Below, in pieces: positions 1-8,114 of a stretch of 64,000 bases of DNA. The DNA is from Candidatus Microgenomates bacterium (lineage in GTDB: Bacteria; Patescibacteria; JACPGU01). Location of the stretch: the NCBI GenBank assembly GCA_016188915.1, contig JACPGU010000001.1, forward strand, positions 1 to 64,000, read 5' to 3'. A program made the position numbers and the translations under genes. Position 1 is the stretch's first letter; each line of letters starts with the position of its first letter. Below the pieces are notes generated by a model. That model was not told where the DNA came from and searched no databases. It saw only the letters and a program-made list of their open reading frames with translations.

Positions 1-1
1 T

Positions 2-994
2 GTTTCTGCTCAACTAGACACTTATTTGTACAATCTAACTAAAAATGTTAGAACCTACACTCAGTCTGTTGAAGCAGAAAGAGGCGATGAATTGATCTAT
101 CGTGTGACGATCAGAAATACCGGCAATACTACTTTGACCAATACTGGCTTCAAAGTAGAGGTTCCTGCCGGTCTAGAATTCGTTGACGGTTATTCTCGCT
201 TCTATTACGGAGATGGTTTTGAAAACATCGGTTTGTCAGCTAATATTGTGTCTGCCGGTGGAGTCGCTTTGATGGATATTCCTGCTCAACCTTATCGTTA
301 TGTCACTTACAAAGTAAAAGTGTCTAGCAACGCTAGCGCCGGCATCTATGCCACTTCCAATAAGTTTCAAGCAAATAACAGAGCAGTTAATATTTCTGAC
401 AATGGCGGCAGAGTGAATGTGAAAGTAGCGGGTCAGCCTAGCGTCACAAGGATTCTGTCTTTGTCGGCCAAGGCTTTCAATGGCACCAGTTATGCCAATA
501 GTATCTCCGTTAAACGCGGCGATGCTGTCAAATTCCGTGTTGATTTCAAAAACGACGGTTCACAAGATTTGTCCAATATCCGTATTACCAATAGTTTGCC
601 AGCCAACATGACCTATGTAGCCGGCTCTATGAAGGTAGTACTGGGTAGCGCGACTATCTCTACCTCTGATTCTGTTTTCAACGCTGGGATCAATCTTGGT
701 TCCTTGACTGTAGGCCAAAATGGCTATATGGAATTTTCCGCTAAGGTCAATAGTGACACAGCGGACAATGTCACACAATTGGTATATACCGCGACCGGTA
801 ACGCTGATAACACAGCGCAAATCTCTTCTCTGGTGACGATTAATCTTGCCAAAGACGGAGTTTTGCCAGATACCGGTACGCCTGGTAGCATTGCTTCTCT
901 GATCTTGCTGGCGATGTTCATTGCTATTGCTTCTTACATTTATTTTAAAGAAACCAATGGTCTGAACAAAGTCTTGAGCATAATCAAGAAATAA
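2..994 (+). CDS. LPXTG-anchored surface protein with DUF11-like repeats (5' end missing)
   Basis: The frame is open from the second base of the window, so the start lies upstream; the TTG at 26 is unlikely to be the real start. Two beta-rich modules of the DUF11 / conserved-repeat type are visible (roughly residues 15-120 and 150-275 of the visible part), each with an N-T-G or N-D-G turn followed by a 'lP.gl.yv.gS' strand, as in bacterial adhesins and S-layer-like proteins. The C-terminus carries LPDTG (about residue 287), a hydrophobic helix and a lysine-ending tail, which is a sortase cell-wall sorting signal. Inference: an exported protein fixed to the cell surface, possibly for host or surface contact. 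No sortase gene is present in this window. A terminator follows directly. Confidence 0.8.
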   Translation, partial: VSAQLDTYLYNLTKNVRTYTQSVEAERGDELIYRVTIRNTGNTTLTNTGFKVEVPAGLEFVDGYSRFYYGDGFENIGLSANIVSAGGVALMDIPAQPYRYVTYKVKVSSNASAGIYATSNKFQANNRAVNISDNGGRVNVKVAGQPSVTRILSLSAKAFNGTSYANSISVKRGDAVKFRVDFKNDGSQDLSNIRITNSLPANMTYVAGSMKVVLGSATISTSDSVFNAGINLGSLTVGQNGYMEFSAKVNSDTADNVTQLVYTATGNADNTAQISSLVTINLAKDGVLPDTGTPGSIASLILLAMFIAIASYIYFKETNGLNKVLSIIKK

Positions 995-1031
995 CAGTCA
1001 AAACGCCTCTCTGCCTTAAAAAGCAGGAGCC

Positions 1032-1059
1032 AAAAAGCCCCGTAAAAACGGGGTTTTTT
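1032..1059 (+). terminator. Intrinsic terminator after the surface-protein gene
   Basis: CCCCG (1038-1042) pairs with CGGGG (1049-1053) around a 6-nt loop. The stem is flanked by an A run before and a T run after it, so it could work in both directions. It separates the surface-protein gene from prfB. Confidence 0.85.
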
Positions 1060-1083
1060 GGTGAAAAAAAATATGACCTATGT

Positions 1084-1089
1084 TATAAT
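1084..1089 (+). promoter_or_regulatory. -10 element of prfB, likely leaderless
   Basis: A perfect TATAAT ends 6 bases before the prfB ATG (1096). With the usual 6-7 nt from -10 to +1, the transcript would start at or next to the start codon. No good -35 or ribosome binding site is visible, which fits a leaderless mRNA. This is inference only. Confidence 0.5.
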
Positions 1090-1095
1090 GGTTTT

Positions 1096-2196
1096 ATGGC
1101 TAAAGAACTTTTGACTTTGGATCAGCTCAAAATTGAAACGGACAAAAACATTGAAACCCTCAAAAATAGAGGGGTTTTTGAGCAGATTGAAAAATTAGAA
1201 AAAAAATCTAGAGAGCCTGATTTTTGGCAAGATTCTAAAACTGCCGGAAGTTTAATGCAAAAATTGGGAGATTTGCAGAAAGAAGTAAGGGAGTGGCAAG
1301 AATTACAAGAAAATATAAAATCAACCACCGCCTCTGGCGGGGTCCCGCCAACAGTAGATTCGAATAGGGGAGACGGGAGAAATCAAGAAAACAAGGAATT
1401 AAGATTACACGAATTGAATAAAATTTTTACCCAATTGGAGGCCAAGATGTATCTGGCAGGAAAATACGACACGGGCAATGCCGTTTTGTCAATCCACGCC
1501 GGAACGGGAGGGGTGGACGCAATGGATTGGGCTGAAATGCTACTTCGCATGTATTCGCGTTATGCCGAAAGGCAGGGTTGGCGGACAGAGGTTTTGCACT
1601 TATCAGCAGGGGAGGAGGCGGGCATCAAAAGTGCTTCGGTGGAAATCTTCGGGCGTTATGTTTATGGATTTTTGAAGCAAGAGCAGGGGACGCATCGGTT
1701 GGTGCGCAAATCTCCCTTTAATGCCAAAGGCTCTCGCGAGACCTCTTTCGCCTTGGTTGAAGTGACGCCGGTGGTTGAAGAAATGGGAGAGATTATCATT
1801 GATGAAAAAGATTTGAGAGTGGACACATTTCATGCTTCCGGCAAGGGTGGACAAAAAGTCAATGTGACGGATTCGGCAGTGAGGATTACTCATCTGCCGA
1901 CAGGAATAGTTGCCTCTTGCCAGTCAGAAAGATCGCAACATCAAAACAAAGAACACGCGATGAAGGTTTTGCGATCAAGGCTTATTTTGCTTGAAGAAAC
2001 CAAATCCGAAGCCGATCTGAAAAAAGAAAAAGGAGAATTGGGTCTAGCAACTTGGGGTTCGCAAATTCGTTCGTATGTATTGCAGCCCTATCAGATGGTC
2101 AAAGACCACCGCACGAATTTTGAAACTTCTGATGTGGAGGAGGTGTTAGATGGCGGGATAGAAGAATTCATTGACGAAAGCGTCAAAAAGGCCTAA
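1096..2196 (+). CDS. prfB: Peptide chain release factor 2
   Basis: RF2 recognises UGA and UAA in the ribosomal A site and triggers peptide release. Visible signatures are the SPF anticodon-like tripeptide near residue 206 (the RF1 equivalent is PxT) and the catalytic GGQ loop near residues 251-253 in the context ASGKGGQKVN. Length is 366 aa, normal for the family. There is no sign of the programmed +1 frameshift that controls prfB in many bacteria; the frame is continuous. Residues about 77-95 (STTASGGVPP...) are unlike other RF2 proteins and are encoded by a 54-bp repeat element present elsewhere in the window, inserted in frame in the N-terminal helical domain. RF2 with TGA stops throughout the window argues for genetic code 11. 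Confidence 0.95.
   Translation: MAKELLTLDQLKIETDKNIETLKNRGVFEQIEKLEKKSREPDFWQDSKTAGSLMQKLGDLQKEVREWQELQENIKSTTASGGVPPTVDSNRGDGRNQENKELRLHELNKIFTQLEAKMYLAGKYDTGNAVLSIHAGTGGVDAMDWAEMLLRMYSRYAERQGWRTEVLHLSAGEEAGIKSASVEIFGRYVYGFLKQEQGTHRLVRKSPFNAKGSRETSFALVEVTPVVEEMGEIIIDEKDLRVDTFHASGKGGQKVNVTDSAVRITHLPTGIVASCQSERSQHQNKEHAMKVLRSRLILLEETKSEADLKKEKGELGLATWGSQIRSYVLQPYQMVKDHRTNFETSDVEEVLDGGIEEFIDESVKKA
1325..1378 (+). repeat. 54-bp GGCGGGGTCCCGCC element, copy A (inside prfB)
   Basis: The element begins CCACCGCC, has the core GGCGGGGTCCCGCC at about 1336-1349 and ends in CGGGA. It aligns over its whole length with the reverse strand of 3024-3077 and with 50142-50198. It is exactly 18 codons long and keeps the prfB frame. 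Copy A is the most diverged in its right half. Confidence 0.7.
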
Positions 2197-2219
2197 ACCG
2201 CTTGCTAAAACTTATCCAC

Positions 2220-2248
2220 TTGCCATTTGGAGCTATTTACAATATGGT
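2220..2248 (+). promoter_or_regulatory. Possible promoter of ftsEX
   Basis: TTGCCA (2220-2225), a 17-bp spacer and TATGGT (2243-2248). The -10 is weak; a TATTAT lies just downstream. It lies in the 117-bp gap before ftsE. Confidence 0.35.
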
Positions 2249-2313
2249 ATTATGGTATGGGTAGAAAAAATCATTCCAGTAATTTGTCTTAATTCGAACA
2301 ATTCGCGCTTCCA

Positions 2314-2994
2314 ATGATTTCTATTGAAAAAGTTTCCAAAACTTATCCACCGAAAATTGTCGCGCTAGATGATGTGGACCTGACGATAGAGTCAGGCGAT
2401 TTTCTTTCTTTGGTTGGGCCTTCAGGGGCGGGTAAATCTACTTTGATCAAATTGTTAATCGCGCAAGAAAAACCTAGCCGTGGCCGGATTATGATTGGCG
2501 GCAAAGACATCACCAAATTGCGTGGCGGACAAGTACCTTTTTATCGCCGCAAAATAGGCGTTGTCTGGCAAGACTTCAAATTGCTCAACAACAAAACAGT
2601 TTTTGAAAATGTGGCCTACGCCTTGGAGGTGGTGGAAAAATCAGTGGCAGAAATTATGGCCAAAGTGCCGCAGATTTTGCGTCTAGTAGGCCTGGAAGGC
2701 AAAGAACACCGTTTTCCTCACGAATTGTCCGGCGGAGAGATTCAGAGAACAGCTATTGCTCGCGCCTTAGTCCATGAGCCATACCTTTTGATAGCCGATG
2801 AACCGACCGGCAATCTCGATCCAGTTAATACCGAGGAAGTTATTCAGCTTTTGCAAAAAATAAACAAAATGGGCACAACCGTGCTTTTGGCTACTCATAA
2901 TAAAGACGTAGTGGATAATTTGAAAAAAAGAGTGGTGGTTTTGGAGAACGGACGTGTCGTTTCCGATAGAAAAATAGGACGCTATTCGCTTTGA
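2314..2994 (+). CDS. ftsE: Cell division ATP-binding protein FtsE
   Basis: The ATPase of the FtsEX ABC-type complex, which sits at the division septum and relays ATP hydrolysis to cell-wall hydrolases outside the membrane. Walker A GPSGAGKST (residues 35-43), a Q-loop in VWQDFKLL (near 88-95), the ABC signature LSGGE (about 138-142), Walker B LLIADEPTGNLD (about 157-168) and the switch histidine in LLATHN are all present. Length is 226 aa, typical. A cell-wall peptidase of the EnvC type follows ftsX, matching the known functional partners. The 3' flank contains a 54-bp repeat element on the way to ftsX. Confidence 0.95.
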   Translation: MISIEKVSKTYPPKIVALDDVDLTIESGDFLSLVGPSGAGKSTLIKLLIAQEKPSRGRIMIGGKDITKLRGGQVPFYRRKIGVVWQDFKLLNNKTVFENVAYALEVVEKSVAEIMAKVPQILRLVGLEGKEHRFPHELSGGEIQRTAIARALVHEPYLLIADEPTGNLDPVNTEEVIQLLQKINKMGTTVLLATHNKDVVDNLKKRVVVLENGRVVSDRKIGRYSL

Positions 2995-3023
2995 AAATCC
3001 CTTTGTCCTTAAATTCTAAATCT

Positions 3024-3077
3024 TCCCGCCACCTATTTTTTACTAAATAGTAGGCGGGACCCCGTCGAAGGCGGTGG
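3024..3077 (-). repeat. 54-bp GGCGGGGTCCCGCC element, copy B (between ftsE and ftsX)
   Basis: Read on the minus strand: CCACCGCC, then GGGGTCCCGCCTACTATTT, then TGGCGGGA. Same length and layout as the prfB copy, opposite orientation. It fills almost the whole ftsE-ftsX gap, and its end supplies the GTG at 3074 that would otherwise look like an ftsX start. Confidence 0.75.
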
Positions 3078-3091
3078 TAAATCCTGAGGGT

Positions 3092-3997
3092 ATGCTTTCT
3101 TACAGAATCTTCAAAAATGCTATCATCGGACTCTGGCGCAACAAATGGCTCACTGTCGCCACAGTTATTGTGATGACCTTGGCTTTGTTCACGGTGGGAC
3201 TTTTTATCATCATTAATATTTTAGTCAATTCCACGGTGGATACGGTCAAATCACGCATTGACCTGGAGGTCTATTTCAAAAAAGAGGTAACAGCCGATAC
3301 TATCATGGCAGCGCAGGATGATTTGAAAAAATTGTCAGTAGTCAAAAATACTCGCTACATTTCGCCGGAAGAAGCGCTCAATATTTTTCGTGAACAGAAC
3401 AAAAATGATCCGGGGTTACTTTCCGCTATTTCCGAAGAAGAAAACCCACTTCCCGCCAGTCTAAAAATTGATCTTTATCGGGCCGAAGACCTGGACCAAT
3501 TGAGTAAATTGTTCCACGAAGGAAAATATGATGAGATTACCGATAGCACGAGCTATGAAAACAATAAATTAATTGTTCAAAAATTAATCAATATCGGCAA
3601 TTACGTCAAAAAAGGGGGAGTGGCGCTGTCTCTGATATTCCTTTTAACGACCCTTATCGTGGTTTTCAATACCATCAGAATCAATCTTTACACCAGGAAA
3701 GAGGAAATAGAGATTATGCGCCTGGTGGGAGCGACTAATTGGTATATCCGCTGGCCTTTTATTTTGGAAGGTTCTTTTTATGGGCTGATTTCTGTCCTGC
3801 TTTCTTCGCTGGTTCTTTTTGTGGGTTTGAAATTGACTGCACCCTATTTAGAATCTTACTTGCAGGAATTTAGCGCCAATTTTTTCAACTACATTACTCT
3901 TTATAGCCTACAGATAATTGGTTTGCAGATTGTTATCAGTATCGCTATCGGCATTATCAGCTCAACTCTAGCAATCAGGAGATATTTGAAAGTATAG
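3092..3997 (+). CDS. ftsX: Cell division protein FtsX
   Basis: Membrane subunit of FtsEX. A cytoplasmic tail with the family pattern (...FKNAIIGLWRNKWLT) precedes TM1; a large extracellular domain of about 120 residues follows, then three further TM segments near residues 175-295, including the conserved cytoplasmic loop RKEEIEIMRLVGAT. Length of about 301 aa is usual. ATG 3092 is preferred over the in-frame GTG 3074 because the GTG lies inside the 54-bp repeat and the FtsX homology begins at the ATG; GAGGG just upstream is close to the ATG. The extracellular domain is where FtsX binds its hydrolase activator, probably the M23 protein encoded next. Confidence 0.92.
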   Translation: MLSYRIFKNAIIGLWRNKWLTVATVIVMTLALFTVGLFIIINILVNSTVDTVKSRIDLEVYFKKEVTADTIMAAQDDLKKLSVVKNTRYISPEEALNIFREQNKNDPGLLSAISEEENPLPASLKIDLYRAEDLDQLSKLFHEGKYDEITDSTSYENNKLIVQKLINIGNYVKKGGVALSLIFLLTTLIVVFNTIRINLYTRKEEIEIMRLVGATNWYIRWPFILEGSFYGLISVLLSSLVLFVGLKLTAPYLESYLQEFSANFFNYITLYSLQIIGLQIVISIAIGIISSTLAIRRYLKV

Positions 3998-4122
3998 AAA
4001 TAGGCGATAATCATTATCATTCTGTGAAAAAGTGAACTATTGATGGGCTGTGGATAACTATAAAACCTATATTAGACAATACGCTAGAAAAATGAAAAAA
4101 AGCTATTTTGGCGAAATTTGAC

Positions 4123-4146
4123 AAAGGGGGCGAGGAGCCCTTTTTG
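4123..4146 (+). terminator. Probable terminator after ftsX
   Basis: AAAGGG (4123-4128) pairs with CCCTTT (4138-4143) and T residues follow. The 377-bp gap between ftsX and the M23 peptidase gene also holds a palindromic GATAATCATTATC (4006-4018), a 16-bp palindrome AAAAATAGCTATTTTT (4157-4172), and then the promoter and leader RNA of the next gene. Confidence 0.55.
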
Positions 4147-4249
4147 CGTATAGGTAAAAAATAGCTATTTTTAGCCCCAAAGACGATGTTTTTGTCAAAC
4201 TACCTGTCTAGATAAAAATACGCAAAAGATAGTTATTTAAGCTAAAACA

Positions 4250-4278
4250 TTGACTTTTTGCTTTTTTTGTGATATATT
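4250..4278 (+). promoter_or_regulatory. Near-consensus promoter of the M23 peptidase gene
   Basis: TTGACT (4250-4255), a 17-bp spacer and TATATT (4273-4278). Transcription would begin around 4283-4285, at the 5' edge of the leader hairpin described next. Confidence 0.8.
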
Positions 4279-4280
4279 TA

Positions 4281-4374
4281 GGTGGTTTGCTAATGAAGAA
4301 ATACGAGCAAACGAAAGAAGGAGGGTTCTTTCGTCCAGGCAAGCCACTTTACAAAAAAAGTAACCCGCTTCTTA
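4281..4374 (+). ncRNA. Structured 5' leader RNA of the M23 peptidase gene
   Basis: Ten consecutive pairs join 4281-4290 (GGTGGTTTGC) to 4339-4348 (GCAAGCCACT), two of them G-U. Inside, an 8-bp hairpin joins CGAAAGAA (4312-4319) to TTCTTTCG (4326-4333); its 6-nt loop GGAGGG is a perfect Shine-Dalgarno sequence lying about 50 nt from the ATG, too far to act directly. AACCC (4362-4366) could pair with GGGTT (4323-4327), and TTCTT (4369-4373) with AAGAA (4296-4300), giving a competing fold near the start codon. This suggests post-transcriptional control. It does not match a riboswitch I recognise; ydaO (c-di-AMP) leaders precede cell-wall hydrolase genes elsewhere, but their consensus is not seen here. 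Confidence 0.6.
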
Positions 4375-5646
4375 ATGAAAGCTAAAAACACAAACAAATT
4401 AATGCTAATGGAAAAAGCCAAGATCTTTCTGGGGATTGCCCTGATGGTTTTGGTTCTTTTTAGTTCTAGCGGGGGAGTACTGGCTGGCGAGCTAGATGAT
4501 CAAATCATAGCCAAGAAAAAGCAAGCCGATCAGGTTAACCAACAAATCAAAAACCTGCAAAATTCTTTGGCCCAAAAACAAAAAGAGATCAAATCTTTGG
4601 GTGATCAATTGAATGTTATTGACTCCCGCATTGAGCTGATTCAATTACAATTGCAGGCCAATCAGAGAGATATAGAGCAGACCTCAGCCGATATTGCTCG
4701 TACTGAAAATGAAATCAAAGACAAAGAGGAAGAGATTGCCCGTCAGAAAGAGACTATGGAAAGGGTTATCCGTAAAATCTATATGGATAAAGGCGTTAAC
4801 GCTGTCTCTATCATAGTAGAGTCGCAGAGCTTTTCAGAGCTGGTAGAAAAAACAGAGTATCTGGCTCGTATTCGCGCCAAGCTGAAAGATACGGTTGATC
4901 GCTTGAAGGTTTTGAAGGCCGAGTTGGAAACCAAAAAAGAACAGTTGGACGAAAAAATGAAAGGTTTGGAAACTTTGCGCCACGACAATCAATTAGAAGA
5001 GAGCGCTCTAGAAGACCAAAAATATACCAAGGCCAAGATAGTAGAGATGACGCGTGGTCAGGAATCAGAATTCAAATCTCGTTTGAGCGCTGCTCAGGCG
5101 GAAGAGGCCGCGGCCAATAGAGAAATAGTTCGTCTGGTCCAAGAGCAAGCTCGTCGTAACCGTGCTTCAGGCGTAGAGGGTCGTCCTGGTCGCGATCAGG
5201 TAGTCAATACAGGCGGTTTTGGTTACCCTTTGGCTGGGCCTAATCGCATCTCTATTACGGGTGGTGACTTTATGGACGCGTCTTACGGTCTAGGTTTTCC
5301 CCATACTGGTATTGACTTGGCTGCTTCTCAAGGCACGACTATCTATGCGGCCGGTTCTGGTGCGGTAATCGTGGCTCACGATAGTGGTAACGCTGGCTTG
5401 TCCTATATCGCTATTGATCACGGTAATGGCTTGATTACCAAATATCTGCACGTTTCGGCTATCTTTGTCCAAGCTGGAGACATAGTCAATATCGGGGATC
5501 CGATAGGTCAATCTGGCGGTTCTCCTGGTACTCGCGGAGCTGGTATTTTTACTACCGGGGCTCACTTGCACTTTGAGATTAATGACTATCAGGGTCGTGC
5601 TGTTAACCCACACAATTACCTGTCTTTCTTGCCACCATTATTTTAG
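4375..5646 (+). CDS. EnvC-like murein hydrolase, coiled coil plus M23 (LytM) peptidase domain
   Basis: A signal peptide (hydrophobic stretch at residues about 17-37 ending VLAGE) is followed by a long coiled coil (about 40-270) and a C-terminal M23 zinc peptidase domain (about 285-420). The zinc ligands are present: H310 and D314 in HTGID, and the HLH pair at 397/399 in GAHLHFEI. E. coli EnvC has lost these residues and only activates amidases, so this protein is probably a directly active endopeptidase as in Gram-positive FtsEX systems. The position just after ftsE-ftsX supports control by FtsEX through the coiled coil. It has its own promoter and a structured leader. 423 aa. Confidence 0.9.
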   Translation: MKAKNTNKLMLMEKAKIFLGIALMVLVLFSSSGGVLAGELDDQIIAKKKQADQVNQQIKNLQNSLAQKQKEIKSLGDQLNVIDSRIELIQLQLQANQRDIEQTSADIARTENEIKDKEEEIARQKETMERVIRKIYMDKGVNAVSIIVESQSFSELVEKTEYLARIRAKLKDTVDRLKVLKAELETKKEQLDEKMKGLETLRHDNQLEESALEDQKYTKAKIVEMTRGQESEFKSRLSAAQAEEAAANREIVRLVQEQARRNRASGVEGRPGRDQVVNTGGFGYPLAGPNRISITGGDFMDASYGLGFPHTGIDLAASQGTTIYAAGSGAVIVAHDSGNAGLSYIAIDHGNGLITKYLHVSAIFVQAGDIVNIGDPIGQSGGSPGTRGAGIFTTGAHLHFEINDYQGRAVNPHNYLSFLPPLF

Positions 5647-5676
5647 AGGCACGAATTACACTAATAGAAAAACTTA

Positions 5677-5711
5677 AAATATCGGTCTGAATACTCGGAC
5701 CGATATTTTTA
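5677..5711 (+). terminator. Terminator after the M23 peptidase gene
   Basis: ATATCGGTC (5679-5687) and GACCGATAT (5698-5706) form a 9-bp stem with a 10-nt loop, followed by a T tract. Confidence 0.85.
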
Positions 5712-5761
5712 TGCAGAAATAGGGCATCTGGATATCTGTGACCATAAATAAGAGTCGGCTT

Positions 5762-5800
5762 CCTGCTACTTGCGAAGGTGTCACCTTCGCAAGTAGCGGG
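5762..5800. repeat. 39-bp near-perfect palindrome
   Basis: Arms of 19 bp (5762-5780 and 5782-5800) around a single T, with one G-T pair. The central 19 bp, GCGAAGGTGTCACCTTCGC, also occurs exactly inside the U32 peptidase gene at 44345-44363. There is no T tract on either side, so a simple terminator is unlikely; it lies just upstream of the S41 protease gene. Confidence 0.7.
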
Positions 5801-5837
5801 AAATAAGTGCTTCCATATCTTTTAGGCTTTCGCTACA

Positions 5838-7070
5838 ATGAGAAAGCGTATGGCAAAAATAGATGAAGAGAAAAAACCAAAAAGTTTTCTACTAGAGAAA
5901 AGACCAAAAGGTCTGTTGCTTTTTGTGTTGGGTTTTTTTATATTTTCTTTGGGCTATTGGACGCATTTCGGTATTTCTTTGGCTATTCAAAAAAGTCTAG
6001 TAAACGCTCCAACTCCCGAGCGCTTCAAAGATATCGATTTTTCTTCTTTTTGGGACGCTTTGGAGAAAGTGCAAATGTCCTATGTCGGCGAGATTGATTA
6101 TAAAAAATTAGTGGAAGGAGCTATCGGTGGCATGGTGGGGAGTCTGGGAGACCCTTTTTCCGCCTATATCGGGCTGGAAGATGTAAATGCTTTCAATAAT
6201 GAACTCAATGGAACATTTGAAGGGATAGGAGCCGAGATTGGCTTAAAAGAAGGGCAATTAGCCATCATAGCGCCTCTGGAAGGCTCTCCGGCGGAAAGAG
6301 CGGGGATAAAGACGGGCGATATTGTCCAGGCTATTGACGATTACCCGGCGCAATATTTGTCTATTGATAAGGCAGTAGAAATGATTAGGGGGGAGAGGGG
6401 GACAAAGGTTAGGCTCACTATTTCGCGCGCTAGTGAGATATTGGAAATTAGCGTTTGGAGAGAAACAATTAATGTCAAAAGCTTGACCTACAAGAATCAG
6501 GGCAATGGTATCGGCTATGTCAAAATCACTCGTTTTGATGAAAAAACAGCCAATCTTTTGACGGCATCCGTTGACAAAATCAGAGAGGATAATATCGGCG
6601 GGCTAATAATTGATTTGCGCAATAATCCTGGTGGCTATTTGACGACAGCCGTAGAGGCAGCTTCGCAATTCATTAGAGATGGGGTGATAGTGACAGAAGA
6701 ATCCAAGACGGGGGAGAAGCAGGAGCTGAAAGCTTCTGGTCGCGGACTTTTGCTAGAGATGCCAATAGTTGTCTTGGTTAATGAGGGGAGCGCTTCGGCT
6801 TCGGAAATAGTGGCAGGAGCGATCAAAGACCACAAGCGAGGGATAATAATAGGTACCCAGACTTTTGGAAAGGGGACGGTACAGGAATTAAGGCCTTTGC
6901 TCTATGGGGGCGCTTTAAAAATAACAGTAGCCAAATGGTTGACGCCCAATGGGCTGGTGATAGACGGGAATGGACTTTCTCCTGATATTGAGGTAAAATG
7001 GGACGGGACTGGCGAAGATGCCCAGTTAAAAAAGGCGGCAGAAGAGATTGATAAGAAAATAAGAAATTAA
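5838..7070 (+). CDS. ctpA: Carboxyl-terminal processing protease (S41, CtpA type)
   Basis: A membrane-anchored serine protease. An N-terminal TM segment (about residues 24-44) is followed by the S41 N-terminal helical part, a PDZ domain (about 125-205, with the carboxylate-binding loop near EGIGAEIGL) and the S41 catalytic domain. The catalytic Ser lies in the block NEGSASASEIVAGA (about 315-327) and the catalytic Lys in TFGKGTVQ (about 346). 410 aa is usual. The family trims or destroys exported proteins with exposed C-termini; in many bacteria Ctp proteases control cell-wall hydrolases, which fits the upstream M23 gene. ATG 5838 is used; ATG 5850 is an alternative. Confidence 0.93.
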   Translation: MRKRMAKIDEEKKPKSFLLEKRPKGLLLFVLGFFIFSLGYWTHFGISLAIQKSLVNAPTPERFKDIDFSSFWDALEKVQMSYVGEIDYKKLVEGAIGGMVGSLGDPFSAYIGLEDVNAFNNELNGTFEGIGAEIGLKEGQLAIIAPLEGSPAERAGIKTGDIVQAIDDYPAQYLSIDKAVEMIRGERGTKVRLTISRASEILEISVWRETINVKSLTYKNQGNGIGYVKITRFDEKTANLLTASVDKIREDNIGGLIIDLRNNPGGYLTTAVEAASQFIRDGVIVTEESKTGEKQELKASGRGLLLEMPIVVLVNEGSASASEIVAGAIKDHKRGIIIGTQTFGKGTVQELRPLLYGGALKITVAKWLTPNGLVIDGNGLSPDIEVKWDGTGEDAQLKKAAEEIDKKIRN

Positions 7071-7160
7071 AAAAATAAGAAAATAAATGGATGCTTTTTG
7101 CTCAAGTATCCTTTACTTTTTTACTTTTTTACTTTTTTAATTTTTTAATTTTTTAATCCT

Positions 7161-7688
7161 ATGGAAATTGTCTTACTAAAAACTATCAAAACGCTAGGGC
7201 GCTCAGGCGAAGTAAAAGAAGTAAAGAAAGGTTATGCCTTAAATTTTTTGATTCCTTACGGCTGGGCGTTGCCAGCAACGAAAGGGTTTGTCAAGGAAGC
7301 GCAAAATCGTACTAAAAAAATAATCAAAGAAACGGCGGGATTGGATGTGGAGGCCTTAAAGACTATTTTTGCGGCTATCTCCGGCGTCAAATTGACGATT
7401 ATCGCCAAGGCCAAAAATGGCAAATTGTTCGGTTCAATAAAAAAATCCGACATTGCCGAAGCTATTGCCGACAAAACCCGAGAAAATATTGACGAAAAAT
7501 TGATTGTTCTGGAAGAGCCGATCAAAAAAACAGGCGATTACGAAATAACGCTAGCAATGCAGGATTTGTCTGCCCATGTTTTGCTAACGGTTAAAGAAGA
7601 AGAATCCGTCAAAAAACCAGTTAAAAAAGTATTGAAGAAAACGCCGATGAAGAAAACACAGGCAAAGGCGAAGAAATCAAAAAAATAA
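7161..7688 (+). CDS. rplI: Ribosomal protein bL9
   Basis: A 50S protein that contacts 23S rRNA. The N-terminal signature (IVLLKTIKTLGRSGEVKEVKKGYALNFLIPYGWALPA) is unmistakable. The C-terminal domain is followed by an extra tail of about 25 lysine-rich residues from about 150, making 175 aa against the usual 148-150. Some major CPR lineages lack L9, so its presence narrows the placement. The 90 bp upstream is a low-complexity T/A tract of repeated 'ttactttttt' units. Confidence 0.95.
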   Translation: MEIVLLKTIKTLGRSGEVKEVKKGYALNFLIPYGWALPATKGFVKEAQNRTKKIIKETAGLDVEALKTIFAAISGVKLTIIAKAKNGKLFGSIKKSDIAEAIADKTRENIDEKLIVLEEPIKKTGDYEITLAMQDLSAHVLLTVKEEESVKKPVKKVLKKTPMKKTQAKAKKSKK

Positions 7689-7752
7689 AAAATTAAGAAA
7701 TTATTGGGACTAATTCGGATAGAAATTCGGATTTTCCAACGAGGGAGGAACC

Positions 7753-8055
7753 ATGTTTGACAAAATAAAGGACCTTTATCATTTAAAAAAACAAGCTTCT
7801 GCTTTGCAGAAAGAGCTGTCTGAAACTATTATCGAAGTGACCTCTCCGGATGATTTGATAAAAGTAGAAATGTCTTGTGACCAAAAAGTGAAATCTATTC
7901 ATATTGACGCTAGTTATCTGGATCCTTCTCGCCAAGAAAATTTGGAGTTGCAATTAAAAAATGTTTTGGCTTCGGCGCTTTCTCAGTCCCAGCAAGTAGC
8001 AGCGAATAAAATGAAAGAAATGGGAGGGCTGGAAGGACTAATGGGGGGAATGTAA
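7753..8055 (+). CDS. YbaB/EbfC family nucleoid-associated protein
   Basis: A 100-aa protein with the family layout: an N-terminal charged coiled-coil helix (about 1-30), a central beta sheet with the pattern 'DDLIKVEMSCDQKVKSIHIDASYL', and a C-terminal helix ending in a glycine/methionine-rich tail (MGGLEGLMGGM). Such proteins form tweezer-shaped dimers that bind DNA; the gene often neighbours recR or dnaX, but here recR is 14 kb away. A clear ribosome binding site (GGGAGG) precedes the ATG. Confidence 0.9.
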   Translation: MFDKIKDLYHLKKQASALQKELSETIIEVTSPDDLIKVEMSCDQKVKSIHIDASYLDPSRQENLELQLKNVLASALSQSQQVAANKMKEMGGLEGLMGGM

Positions 8056-8114
8056 TAATCGCAAATTGCAGATTTCAGATTGAAAAATTATAAATCTACA
8101 AGCATAAATATATA

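Noticed and set aside
1096..2196. Programmed frameshift in prfB
   Set aside because: The reading frame is continuous with both SPF and GGQ motifs; no in-frame TGA near codon 26.
4006..4018. GATAATCATTATC as a Fur box
   Set aside because: Only one 13-bp palindrome with partial Fur-box similarity, directly after ftsX and not near a promoter; no iron gene nearby.
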